A stretch of 64,000 bases of DNA from Streptomyces rhizoryzae (GTDB lineage: Bacteria; Actinomycetota; Actinomycetes; Streptomycetales; Streptomycetaceae), in the NCBI RefSeq assembly GCF_023155275.1, contig NZ_JALMUV010000001.1, forward strand, positions 186,001 through 250,000. The letters run 5' to 3'. Below the pieces are notes generated by a model. That model was not told where the DNA came from, did no database searches, and saw only the letters and a list, made by a program, of their open reading frames with translations. Shown piece by piece: positions 42,138-56,595 of the stretch. The translations under genes and the position numbers were made by a program. The number at the start of each line of letters is the position of its first letter. Position 1 is the first letter of the stretch.

Positions 42138-43550
42138 ATGACCGGCCGCCCCGTCGTCCCACGTCAGAGCAATCAGCGGCTGCGGTCGCTCATCCAGGAG
42201 GCGGTGGTGTCCAATTCGGCCCTCGCTCGGCAGGTGAACGTGCTGGGGCAGGAGCAGGGGCTGGATCTCCGGTACGACAAGACGTCGGTGAGCCGGTGGT
42301 TGCGGGGCCAGCAGCCCAGAGGCCGGGTCCCGGCCATCATCGCCGAGGCGCTGAGCAGCAGACTCGGGCGCACGGTCTCCACCGAGGAGATCGGCATGGC
42401 CAACGGCAACAGCGTGACGTGCGGGGTCGGCCTGCACTTCGCCGCCGATGTGCAGGACGCGCTGGAGCAGGTCCGCGAGTTGTGGCAGATGGACGCGGAG
42501 TCGAGCGAGGCGCTGTCCGGCATGACGATGGGAGCGCCGGCGCTGGTCGAACCCACGCGGGACTGGCTGATCAGCGCGGTGGACCCGGAGGTGGGACGAA
42601 GTCACCGGCTGGGGCCGCGCGCCGGGCCGGACGAGGTCGAGCTGGTGCAGATGACCACCCGGGCGCTCGCGGAACTGGACCACAGGGTGGGGGGCGGGTA
42701 CGTCCGTCCGGTGGTGGTGTCGTGTCTGCACAGCGTGCTCTCGGGGCTGCTGGCCGGCAGCTACGGCGAGGCCACCGGGCGGCAGCTCTTCGCCGCGGCC
42801 GCGAGGCTGACGGAACTCGCCGGGTACACCGCGGTGGACACCGGCCAGCCCGGCCTGGCGCAGCGGTACTACATCCAGGCCCTGCGCCTCGCGCAGGCGG
42901 CGGGCGAGCGGTGCTTCGGCGGTTACGTGCTCGCGTCCGGGTTGAGCCGCCTCGCGGTGGACGCGGGCTGCGCCCGGGAAGCGGTCCAGCTCGCCCGGGC
43001 GGCCCAGGAGGGGACGCGAGGACAGGCACCACCAGCCGCACAGGCGCTGTTCTTCGCGGCCGAGGCCCGCGGTTACGCGCTGCTCGGCGATTCCCGGATG
43101 TGCGGGATGCTCCGGGACAAGGCGATGGAGGCGATGGCCCATGCGGACCCGCTGGACGGGCCCGAATGGCTGGCGCATTTCAACCGGGCTTATCTCGCTG
43201 ACGAGTTGGCGCACTGCTACCGCGATCTGCGGCAGCCGCAGCAGGCCGCCCGCCGGGCCGCCGAGGCGCTCGCCCGCCATCCGAGGTCCCTGGTGCGCCG
43301 GCGGGCGATCGACCTGCTGCTGCTGGCGTCGGCGCAGGTGCAGGCCGGTGCGGTGGACGAGGGGTGCCAGGTGGCCGAAGAGGCCGTGGGTCTGCTGCGG
43401 CAGCTCCGGTCGGCGCTGGGCCGGCGGTACCTGGAGCGTTTCCTGGCGGCGCTCCGCCCCTACCGGGACACCAGACCGGCCTGCGAGTTCGACGCCCTGC
43501 TCCAGGAGAACGACGCGCATGTCCCCGCCCGGCACGCGTGCGGCGAATAG
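42138..43550 (+). CDS. NsdA-like regulator with HTH and TPR-like repeats
   Basis: A 470-residue protein. The N-terminus resembles the XRE-like HTH of Streptomyces sporulation/antibiotic regulators such as NsdA (SNSALARQVNVLG..., DKTSVSRWLRGQQPRGRVPAIIAEALSSRLGRTVSTEEIGM). The remainder is helical TPR-like sequence (VQLARAAQEGTRGQ, QQAARRAAEALARHP, CQVAEEAVGLLRQLRSALGRRYLERF). Such proteins influence development and secondary metabolism. GGAGG is 9 nt before ATG 42138. Its position next to the PKS operon makes a local regulatory role possible. Confidence 0.75.
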   Translation: MTGRPVVPRQSNQRLRSLIQEAVVSNSALARQVNVLGQEQGLDLRYDKTSVSRWLRGQQPRGRVPAIIAEALSSRLGRTVSTEEIGMANGNSVTCGVGLHFAADVQDALEQVRELWQMDAESSEALSGMTMGAPALVEPTRDWLISAVDPEVGRSHRLGPRAGPDEVELVQMTTRALAELDHRVGGGYVRPVVVSCLHSVLSGLLAGSYGEATGRQLFAAAARLTELAGYTAVDTGQPGLAQRYYIQALRLAQAAGERCFGGYVLASGLSRLAVDAGCAREAVQLARAAQEGTRGQAPPAAQALFFAAEARGYALLGDSRMCGMLRDKAMEAMAHADPLDGPEWLAHFNRAYLADELAHCYRDLRQPQQAARRAAEALARHPRSLVRRRAIDLLLLASAQVQAGAVDEGCQVAEEAVGLLRQLRSALGRRYLERFLAALRPYRDTRPACEFDALLQENDAHVPARHACGE

Positions 43551-43684
43551 TGCGGGGCGGCGCGGGACGCGGCGGCCGGCGGTCCGTGCCGCGCCGGGGA
43601 GGGTGCCGCCGGTTCCGCCCGGCCGCCGGCTCCCCGACGCGGCCGCGGCCGGTGCCCGAGGTGGTGCGGGTGCCCCGGGTGCGC

Positions 43685-44212
43685 TCACGGCTGCGGGAGG
43701 CGGCCGGCAGGTGCGCCCGTGGCCAGGGGCACCGTCGCCCAGACCGTGCAACCGTTGTCGGGGCCCGTGCGGCGGCCCCACTGGGTGCAGGACCTGGCGA
43801 CCAGGTCGAGGCCGCGGCCCCGCTCCTGGCCGTGGTCGGGGCTCCGCCTGCGCGGCACCCAGGGGGTCCCGCCGCCGTCCTGGACCTCCAGGTGCAGCTC
43901 ATCCGCGGTCCGGCGGAGCCGGCAGGTGATGCGCAGCGTGCCGGAGTGCTGGATCGCGTTGGTGACGAGTTCGGACAGGACGAGCAGGACGAGGTAGCGG
44001 GTGTCCTCACCACGGATCCGCTGTCCGTCCAGCCAGGCACGGACCAGGGCCCGGCAGACCGGCACCGAGCGCTCCAGCGGCGGCAGGCTGAAGGTGGTGT
44101 GCTTGCCGGAGCGCCACCGGTCGGCCGGGATAACCGCGGCTTGCGCGTCGGGCCAGGTCTCGACCTGGTGGGCCGTCAGGTGAATGCCGATTTCTTGTGT
44201 GCTGGGTAACAC
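43685..44212 (-). CDS. RsbW-like ATP-binding (HATPase_c_2) protein
   Basis: A 175-residue GHKL ATPase domain: N-box LVLLVLSELVTNAIQHSG, then LHLEVQDGGGTPW and GRGLDLVARSCTQWG. Anti-sigma or serine-kinase-like signalling protein of the kind duplicated many times in Streptomyces. Its target is not encoded nearby. The start at 44212 (MLPSTQEIGIHL) is followed by 45 poorly conserved residues; a later start is possible. Confidence 0.82.
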   Translation of the reverse strand: MLPSTQEIGIHLTAHQVETWPDAQAAVIPADRWRSGKHTTFSLPPLERSVPVCRALVRAWLDGQRIRGEDTRYLVLLVLSELVTNAIQHSGTLRITCRLRRTADELHLEVQDGGGTPWVPRRRSPDHGQERGRGLDLVARSCTQWGRRTGPDNGCTVWATVPLATGAPAGRLPQP

Positions 44213-44477
44213 GACTACCCCTTTCGCAAGGTTCCTCTCGGACCCCCGATGCCAATAGCGGAATCTCCGGGCTTTTTACGCCGCGATTCCTCGACCGAAT
44301 TCCACTATCCAGTGAAGCAGTACGGAAGGCATGACGGAAGGCGTATTCAGGGGCATACAAAGGGGCGCGGTGAAATATCGGAGCGAAGTACTATCACCGT
44401 AAGAAAACGTTGTGCGGGAATGGCGAAACGCGAAGAATTGGCGCCGTTTCCGGGGAACGTCCGCCCGCTGGCGCGGC
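44213..44477. other. Intergenic region downstream of the PKS terminator
   Basis: 265 bp, noticeably less GC-rich than the flanks (44290-44440), without a gene. It should carry the promoter of the RsbW-like gene on the minus strand. Confidence 0.5.
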
Positions 44478-44510
44478 GTTCGGCGGGCACTGTGCAAGTG
44501 CCCGCCGAAC
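44478..44510 (-). terminator. Strong hairpin terminator of the PKS operon
   Basis: GTTCGGCGGGCACT and AGTGCCCGCCGAAC form a perfect 14-bp stem with a 5-nt loop, 25 nt downstream of the PKS stop on the minus strand. No U-tract. Confidence 0.85.
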
Positions 44511-44535
44511 AGGGAGGATTGCGGCTCAGGACGCG

Positions 44536-50865
<6,330 letters not shown>

Positions 50866-50895
50866 CGGATCTCCGTACGTTGGCGTGGTCCGCGG

Positions 50896-52230
50896 TCACA
50901 CGGCCTGTGTGCTGCCGAGCAGGATGGCGTTCTTGACCCCGCCGACCTGGTAGTTGAAGCTCAGCGCGTAGTCGAAGTCGAGGGGGCGGGGCCGCACCCC
51001 GGGCACGGGGTCGAAGGTCAGCACGTCGGCGGGCTGCTCGCAGTTGGCGGTGGGACAGACCTGGCCGCGCTCCATCATCATCAGCGTCAGGGCGACCCCC
51101 ACGCAGCCGGCCGGTGCGCCGTTGTGGCCGAAGCAGCCCTCCTGGGACGTCACCAGCGGGGTCCTGCCCGCCCCGTACAGCTCCTGGACGGCGGCGGCCT
51201 CGAAGGCGGTGACGACGACATTGCCGTCGCTGCCGCCGTGCACGTACGGGATGTTGCCCAGGTCCCACCGGTCGCCCAGGCAGCGGCGGACGGCGGCGAC
51301 CAGTTCGCCGCCGGTCTCGTCGCACGCGAGCGGGTTGGCCAGGCCGTCGCGCGTCATGGCGGTGGCGAGGATCTGGCCGTAGAGGTGCGCACCGCGCCGG
51401 ACGGCGTGGTCCCAGCTCTCGATGATCAGTGTTGCGGAGCCCTCGCCGTGGTTGATGGAGCTCGCCCGGCGGTCGTAGGGGCGCATGAGCGAGAGGAACG
51501 ACGGCACCGCGTCGGGCATCCCGGGCGTCCGCACGGACTCGTAGGTCTGCTGGGCCCCGTGCAGCAGCCGCTGGATGTTCTGGATCAGCTGCACGTTGAA
51601 GACGTCGACGCCGGTGACCACGGCGATGTCGGCCTCACCGCGGGTGATCATCTGCCGGGCGTGGCCGATCTGCACGGCGGACGACGCGCAGCCGCACGAG
51701 ACGGTGTAGACCGGGCCGTTGGAGCGGAGCAGCGCCGACTGGACCAGGGCGACGTCGGAAGGGGTCACCGCCTGCTGCGCCGCGACGAAAAGTTCCATGG
51801 CTTCCGGTGCGCTGGTCGTCGCGGGGTCGGCGCGGAGCACCGACAGATAGCTGTCGATGTTCGCGTCCACTCCCCCGCGTCCGACCAGAACGGCGGCATC
51901 GCCGAGTTCTCCGCCCCGGAAGTCCAGACCGGCGTCCTCGCAGGCATGGGCCAGCGAGAGCATGCCGTAGCGGTGCGCCGAGGTGTAATGGCGGGAGAAG
52001 AACGGCGGCAGGTCGGGGAAGTGCTCGTCGAACATTTCCTGGGTCAGGTCGACGGTGCCGTAGTAGACCTCGTCGTACTGAAGGCACGACCGGCCGTTCG
52101 CGGCGACGTCCCATGCCTGATCGGCCGTGAAAACCGGTCCGCTCAGGCCGGGGAGGCAGAAACCGACACCGGTCACCACGGCCCGGCGGCCGGTGTCGTG
52201 GTCCTCGGGGTACGTGGTTTGTGGCTTCAT
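50896..52230 (-). CDS. Free-standing FabF-like ketosynthase, atypical active site
   Basis: A 444-residue thiolase-fold ketosynthase. The nucleophile region is VSCGCASSAVQIG (Cys in GCASS). The two histidines are in HGGSDGN, replacing HGTGT, and in GHNGAPAG. The conserved Lys of the KSxxGH stretch appears to be missing (SQEGCFGH). It may thus act on unusual substrates, catalyse acyl transfer, or serve as a starter or release factor for the PKS 30 bp downstream. ATG 52230 follows GGAG at 7 nt; earlier in-frame codons have no site. Confidence 0.85.
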   Translation of the reverse strand: MKPQTTYPEDHDTGRRAVVTGVGFCLPGLSGPVFTADQAWDVAANGRSCLQYDEVYYGTVDLTQEMFDEHFPDLPPFFSRHYTSAHRYGMLSLAHACEDAGLDFRGGELGDAAVLVGRGGVDANIDSYLSVLRADPATTSAPEAMELFVAAQQAVTPSDVALVQSALLRSNGPVYTVSCGCASSAVQIGHARQMITRGEADIAVVTGVDVFNVQLIQNIQRLLHGAQQTYESVRTPGMPDAVPSFLSLMRPYDRRASSINHGEGSATLIIESWDHAVRRGAHLYGQILATAMTRDGLANPLACDETGGELVAAVRRCLGDRWDLGNIPYVHGGSDGNVVVTAFEAAAVQELYGAGRTPLVTSQEGCFGHNGAPAGCVGVALTLMMMERGQVCPTANCEQPADVLTFDPVPGVRPRPLDFDYALSFNYQVGGVKNAILLGSTQAV

Positions 52231-52303
52231 GGCAGGACTCCGTCCCTCACGGGGATCGTCAGGTCCGTCCCCGGTGAAATGATTTTTCGGTGGAGCGCGA
52301 CGC

Positions 52304-52510
52304 CTATTCGGCGATAGACGTGCGGTAACGCCAGCGGTACACGGGGACTTGTTCACCGTCCAGCTCCGCGTATTCGCCGTAGAATTCGAAACGCTCGTAA
52401 CCGCTGCCGCGCACGAGGCGTACCGGATCCCGGACTTCGTCCGGGGAGATGCGGGGAAGAGCTGTCCCCCCGGGCTCGTCGACGAGAATCACGATGCTTT
52501 TCCGTGGCAT
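52304..52510 (-). CDS. Small DUF5988-family protein
   Basis: A 68-residue protein that starts MPRKSIVILVDEPGG and contains RGSGYERFEFYGE and VPVYRWRYRTSIAE, matching the DUF5988 pattern. Such proteins are recurrent in Streptomyces natural-product clusters; their function is unknown. GGAG lies 6 nt before ATG 52510. It is the first gene of the PKS operon, 73 bp before the ketosynthase start. Confidence 0.75.
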   Translation of the reverse strand: MPRKSIVILVDEPGGTALPRISPDEVRDPVRLVRGSGYERFEFYGEYAELDGEQVPVYRWRYRTSIAE

Positions 52511-53357
52511 GGTCCACTCCGGGGTTCTTTTCGCAGGATTTCCGGGGCCCCGGCCGGGCTGCGGGCCGATGGCGGTGCAGAGTGCGGTGGGGGAACCTGC
52601 GCGGAGGTCACCGCGGGGGCGGCGGCTGCCGGAAGGGCGACGAGGGCTGCGCCGGGCGTACCGCGGAGCTGCGTCGGCCAACGGCCGTCAACAGCGGTGC
52701 AAGCGGTGTCCGCTGTCGGGCGTGGCATCCTGGGCATCGGCCACCACGCGGGGAATTCGATCGCACGCCCCTGGCTGAGGTGGGGCCGATCGGCCGGTGC
52801 CGGAATCCGGCACCGGCCGACGGATCCAAAGCCCTCTGCCGGGGACGCCCATACGGCACCGGGCTGACCCGCAACCAGGCACTGGGCCGGGCCGACGAGC
52901 AGATCGGATACCGCTCCCCGGAGAGGGTGGGCGGCCCACCGGTTGGATGCGAACCAGTTATCCACGGGCGCCGGTCGGGCTACAACAGTCAACCGTTAAG
53001 CCCACCCGTTCGGAGCAGCGCGAAAGACCGCGAACACGCACCGACCAACTTGCGCACCGGCATTGGTGGATGCTTTTAATTCACGCATGACCGACCTGGC
53101 CTCGCCCTACCTCGCGCCTCGACTCCACGGCGAAGGGAAGAGCTGTTCCACCAACGGTTCAGCACTGGGCAGTTCGGCACTGGGCATTCGAAAACTGGAG
53201 GCCGGCCGCTGCACATATAGTTGCTCTCGTCAACATTTCCCGGCGATAGCCGCACTCCGGTTCCATTTCCGTACGAATAAATCCCGCCAGCCCGCCGGCC
53301 CGGCAGCCCGGCAGGCGTCCCGGCCACAACTCCCATGAGAACAAGGGCTATTCAAGA
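52511..53357. other. Long intergenic region upstream of the PKS operon
   Basis: About 850 bp between the divergent DUF5988 and recombinase-like genes. No supportable gene. It contains one copy of the conserved 38-bp element (52927-52964), an 11-bp direct repeat GGCACTGGGCA-like at 53164-53190, and an AT-rich patch at 53210-53285 that may be the promoter of the rightward gene. Confidence 0.55.
52927..52964 (-). promoter_or_regulatory. Conserved 38-bp element, copy A (PKS operon)
   Basis: Starts with the dyad GTGGGC-G-GCCCAC, then CCGGTTGGATGC and CCAGTTATCCA. Related copies at 55559, 56403 and 59257 lie upstream of three other leftward genes. Here it is 417 bp before the DUF5988 start. Confidence 0.6.
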
Positions 53358-54365
53358 ATGACGATTGATTACTCGCACGAGCCCTCCCCTGCGGCGGCCG
53401 GCCGCACGATGTCACTCGCCGAGTACGGGGAATGCCGGTGGACGGCGGCGATGCGCGGGCTGGAGCCGCTGACCATGTGCCCGTACGAGGCCGGGTGGCG
53501 GCTGCGGGTCCTGCCCAGTCTGGGGCACGTGCCGGTGCACGGGATGACCCGGCGGGCCGTCAACCGCGCACTGCACGGCTGGATCGCCGACGAGTGTGGT
53601 CTGTCGACGGTGAAGAACAGCCTGGCCGTGCTGGTACGGGTCCTGGAACAAGCCGTGCGGGACGGTCTGCTCGACGCCAACCCCGCCCGCATCGTCGGCT
53701 GGCAGCGGGAGTACCAGCGCGCCCAGCACGAACGGACCGCACCGCGGTCCCTGGCGCTGCCCGGACCGGCGGCCCTCGACCGCCTGGCGGCCGGGCTCGT
53801 CCGGCGGTCCGCGGACGGTTACGAGGGCTGGGGCGACATCGTGCGTTTCGCGGCCTGGACGGCCGCCCGGTTCAGCGAAGTGTCCGCCCTGCGCGCCCAG
53901 GACATCGACCCGGTCAGCTGGACCTGGCAGGTGTGCCGGCACACCGTCTCCGTGCCGGGCGGCCTGAGCGACTGCGCGTGCCGGGGCAGGAGCCGGCGCG
54001 CGGTGCCGCTGCGGCCCGCGGCCCGGATACTGCTTGCCGGCAGGCTCCGGGCGGCACGCCACTCCCCGCAGGCCCGGCTGTTCACCGCACCGTGCGGTGG
54101 CCGGTTCTCCACCCCGCTGCTGAGGCAGGCGACCGACTGGGACGAGGCCGTGGTGGAGCTCGGGCACGAGTTCCTGCTCCGCCACGATCTGCGGCCCACC
54201 GGTCTGACGTGGCTGGCCGCCGCCGGGGTGCCGCTGTCCGTACTGCACGAGGTGGCCGAGCGTCCCGCGCCGGACCGGCTCCGGCGCTATCTCCCGCCGG
54301 AGGAGCGCCCGGTGCGGGAGGCCGCGCCGGGGGTGCCGCCGCAGAGGTCCGGCCCCCGTCCCTGA
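53358..54365 (+). CDS. Tyrosine-recombinase/integrase-like protein
   Basis: A 335-residue protein. The N-terminal SAM-like core-binding region (LEPLTMCPYEAGWRLRVLPSLGHVPVHGMTRRAVNRALHG..., VKNSLAVLVRVLEQAV) and the C-terminal catalytic fold are visible. The first Arg is in AARFSEVSALRAQDID, HxxR is HDLR and the Tyr probably lies in RRYLPP; the second His of the LGH motif is replaced (VAER). One catalytic residue thus appears changed, and activity is uncertain. No second att-like repeat was seen. Start ATG 53358; the stop lies inside a terminator hairpin. Confidence 0.75.
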   Translation: MTIDYSHEPSPAAAGRTMSLAEYGECRWTAAMRGLEPLTMCPYEAGWRLRVLPSLGHVPVHGMTRRAVNRALHGWIADECGLSTVKNSLAVLVRVLEQAVRDGLLDANPARIVGWQREYQRAQHERTAPRSLALPGPAALDRLAAGLVRRSADGYEGWGDIVRFAAWTAARFSEVSALRAQDIDPVSWTWQVCRHTVSVPGGLSDCACRGRSRRAVPLRPAARILLAGRLRAARHSPQARLFTAPCGGRFSTPLLRQATDWDEAVVELGHEFLLRHDLRPTGLTWLAAAGVPLSVLHEVAERPAPDRLRRYLPPEERPVREAAPGVPPQRSGPRP

Positions 54366-54382
54366 GCGGGGCGGGGGCCGGA
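54348..54382. terminator. Hairpin overlapping the recombinase stop codon
   Basis: TCCGGCCCCCG and CGGGGGCCGGA pair perfectly around the TGA at 54363-54365, with a few more pairs inside. It lies between convergent genes and may serve both. Confidence 0.7.
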
Positions 54383-54461
54383 CCGGAGGTGTTCACCGTG
54401 CTCTCCCCGTCACGTACGGCGCCGGGCCGCGGCTCTCCGGGGCCTGGGGAGGGCCCTCACC

Positions 54462-55322
54462 TCACACGTAGGTGAAGGCTCCGGCGCTGACGGTGCCGCC
54501 GGGGGTCGTGACGATCACCGGGACGGTCGTCGCGGGCGTCCCGGGCGGGACGGTGCCGGTGATGACGGTCCCGGTCCCGTTGACGGTGACCCCGGTGGCG
54601 GGAACCGCACCGAACATCACGATGGCCCCGGTGAGGTTGGTGCCGGTGATGGTGAAGGTCGCGCCCGCGGCACCGGCCGGCGGCGTGACCGGGATGGTGA
54701 CGGTGGGCGGCAGGACGGCCGGCAGGTAGGTGAACCCGCCGGGGACGGTGGTGGTGCCGCCCGGAGTCGTCACCACGACCGGGACGTTGCCGCCGCCGAC
54801 GGGCCCGGCCGGAACGATGCCGATCAGGAACATGCCGGTGGGGTCGGTGCCCAGGACGGTCGCCGGAGTGCCCCCGAACGTGACGGTCCCGTTCTGGAGT
54901 CCGGTACCGATGATGGTGAACGGGATGCCGCCCGCGACCGGGCCGCTGGTCGGGATGATCGCCGTGGCGTGCGGGACCGGCGGCGCCGCGTACACGTAGG
55001 TCACCGGGTTGCTGGTCCCTACCGCGTTGGTGGCGGTGACCTGCACCGCACCGGCCGCGTGGGCCGGTGCCAGCACCGTGACGGTCAGCCCCAGGGGGTC
55101 CTGCCCGATGATGGTCGCCGGCGTGCTGCCGAACAGGACACTGGTGGTGCCCGCCAGTCCCAGACCGAACAGCGTCACCGTGTTACCGCCCGCGACCGGG
55201 CCGGAGTTCGGCAGCACGGCGAGCAGGACCGGGCCGAAGCCCGGGAACGGGAACGGGAACGCCGGGGACGGGGGGAGCTGGAGCTGGGCCTGCGGGGTGA
55301 GTTGGGGTGTGGATGTGGACAT
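54462..55322 (-). CDS. Triple IPT/TIG-domain protein
   Basis: A 286-residue protein with a short Pro/Gln/Phe-rich N-terminus and three immunoglobulin-like IPT/TIG domains (about 34-113, 117-200, 203-286). Each repeats the pattern PxxGPVAGGxxxxxxGxGL...VxFGxxPA...VTVxxPAG...VTTPGGT...FTYV. IPT domains are usually on the cell surface, yet no signal peptide or membrane helix is visible, so export or a cytosolic role is unclear. AGGAGG is 6 nt before ATG 55322. Two broken relatives lie at 57.9-59.1 kb, and the conserved 37-bp element is upstream. Confidence 0.85.
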   Translation of the reverse strand: MSTSTPQLTPQAQLQLPPSPAFPFPFPGFGPVLLAVLPNSGPVAGGNTVTLFGLGLAGTTSVLFGSTPATIIGQDPLGLTVTVLAPAHAAGAVQVTATNAVGTSNPVTYVYAAPPVPHATAIIPTSGPVAGGIPFTIIGTGLQNGTVTFGGTPATVLGTDPTGMFLIGIVPAGPVGGGNVPVVVTTPGGTTTVPGGFTYLPAVLPPTVTIPVTPPAGAAGATFTITGTNLTGAIVMFGAVPATGVTVNGTGTVITGTVPPGTPATTVPVIVTTPGGTVSAGAFTYV

Positions 55323-55558
55323 GGGAGTCCTCCTGCTGTCTGCGGCTTGTCGCCCGGCCCGGCTCGCGACCGAGGTGGCGCGTGAGCCGAAGGTCCGGGC
55401 ACGGACAGCAGCCGGCCGTACCGGCGGGGGAACACCGGCGGGGCGGTCAGGGCCCGCTCGCACTCGCGAGGTACGGGGCCCGTCACGCTGCCGGGCTTCC
55501 TGCACAGCCCTGCACACAGGGACTGGAGGGGGCGGCCGACCACTGAAGCCCGAGGGGG

Positions 55559-55595
55559 ATGGACGGCCCGCCAACCAGGCATCACCAGTAACCCA
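55559..55595 (-). promoter_or_regulatory. Conserved 37-bp element, copy D (IPT gene)
   Basis: ATGGACGGCCCGCC...CATCACCAGTAACCCA aligns with the copies at 52927, 56403 and 59257. It lies 237 bp upstream of the IPT gene start on the minus strand. It is the most divergent copy. Confidence 0.5.
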
Positions 55596-55736
55596 GAAGG
55601 GTTTTCGGCAGGCAATGCCGTTGACGCAGAGCCACTCGTTCGGCTCAGCGCGTATCCCGGTGGCGTGACAACCGGTCCACCGGAAGTGGGGTCGGTCGCG
55701 GCACGGCCGTGACGGCCCGCGGCGGGCGGGCGCGGG

Positions 55737-55778
55737 GCGCGGTGACGGGTGCGGACAGCGCGGTGACGGGTGCGGACA
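55737..55778. repeat. 21-bp tandem duplication
   Basis: GCGCGGTGACGGGTGCGGACA occurs twice in direct succession (55737-55757, 55758-55778) just beyond the secreted protein's terminator. Confidence 0.9.
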
Positions 55779-55782
55779 GCGC

Positions 55783-55811
55783 GAGTGCCCGGGCCTGGGG
55801 CCCGGGCACTC
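55783..55811 (-). terminator. Hairpin terminator of the secreted-protein gene
   Basis: GAGTGCCCGGGCC and GGCCCGGGCACTC, a perfect 13-bp stem with loop TGG, 17 nt after the stop at 55829. Confidence 0.8.
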
Positions 55812-55828
55812 AACGGCTCATGCAGGGG

Positions 55829-56230
55829 TCAGCTTGCGTTGGCGAGCGCCTGGGTGAGCGCCGAGGCCGTCGACCGCTCCGAGTCCAGGGCGGCGGCCGA
55901 GGCCCCGAGCAGGTTGAACACCACCGCGGCCGCGTTGCTTGTGGTCGCGGTGAGGACATTGGCGGTCACCGCCGAAGGCTGCCCCAGGCAGTCCACCACG
56001 GCGGAGAGCAGTGAGGTCGCGGTGGACAGGTTGGCGGTGCGGGCGGCCGAGGTGTTGTTGAGCTGGTCGGCCGAGATGGCGGCGTTGTTGGAGGTCTGCG
56101 CGGCCTGGAGGTCGGTCACACAGGCCGAGGCGGCCACCCGGGCGGGGGCGGCCGAGGCGACGGGGGCGGCGCCCAGGACGAGGGCCGTCGCGACGACGGC
56201 CGTGCTGGCGGCGATGCGGATGCGGTTCAT
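55829..56230 (-). CDS. Small Ala-rich secreted protein
   Basis: A 133-residue protein with a signal peptide (MNRIRIAASTAVVATALVLGAAPVASA) and a mature part of about 105 residues that is rich in Ala, Ser, Thr and Asn, mostly helical, with two cysteines (SACVTDL, VDCLGQ) that could form one disulfide. No family recognised. GGAG precedes ATG 56230. Element copy B lies 173 bp upstream. Confidence 0.78.
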   Translation of the reverse strand: MNRIRIAASTAVVATALVLGAAPVASAAPARVAASACVTDLQAAQTSNNAAISADQLNNTSAARTANLSTATSLLSAVVDCLGQPSAVTANVLTATTSNAAAVVFNLLGASAAALDSERSTASALTQALANAS

Positions 56231-56595
56231 GGTGGAACTCCCATGCGGAGGTGTCCTCGCCGAGCGGCAAGGCAGGTGGGTACCGGAGGACGCCGGGTCC
56301 CTCTCACCGAGGAACTGCGCGGGGAAGTGGGCAACGGCCGCCAGAGGAACGGCTCCTGGGGTGCGAGCGGGCGGGTGTCGGACGCCGACTTCCCGGGACA
56401 GGGTGGGCGGCCCGCCGGTTCGGATGGGCCCCAGTTAACCAAGCCAGGCACCCACCGCGTCAAGGAATGGCCCCACTTCACCCGATCGGACCAAGTCGCT
56501 TAGGACACAGGGGAGTTGACGTGCGGAACCGTCCTCGTGACACCGTGTCCGCACGCTGCCGCGCAGCCGCCGGGCCCCGGCCGGCCCGCACCGGC
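56231..56595. other. Intergenic region upstream of the secreted-protein gene
   Basis: 365 bp without a gene. It holds element copy B (56403-56441) and presumably the secreted-protein promoter; the glycosyltransferase gene ends at 56596. Confidence 0.5.
56403..56441 (-). promoter_or_regulatory. Conserved 39-bp element, copy B (secreted protein)
   Basis: GTGGGCGGCCCGCCGGTTCGG followed by ATGGGCCCCAGTTAACCA. It lies 173 bp upstream of the start at 56230 and has the same layout and orientation as the other three copies. Confidence 0.65.

Larger units (their letters stand above)
55323..55782. other. Intergenic region between the IPT gene and the secreted-protein terminator
   Basis: About 460 bp with no supportable gene. 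It contains element copy D and a 21-bp tandem duplication, and should carry the IPT gene's promoter. Confidence 0.5.

Noticed and set aside
53358..54365. Recombinase-like gene as the integrase of an island that includes the PKS operon
   Set aside because: No tRNA gene or flanking direct repeat was seen, and one catalytic His seems replaced, so no island boundaries can be supported.
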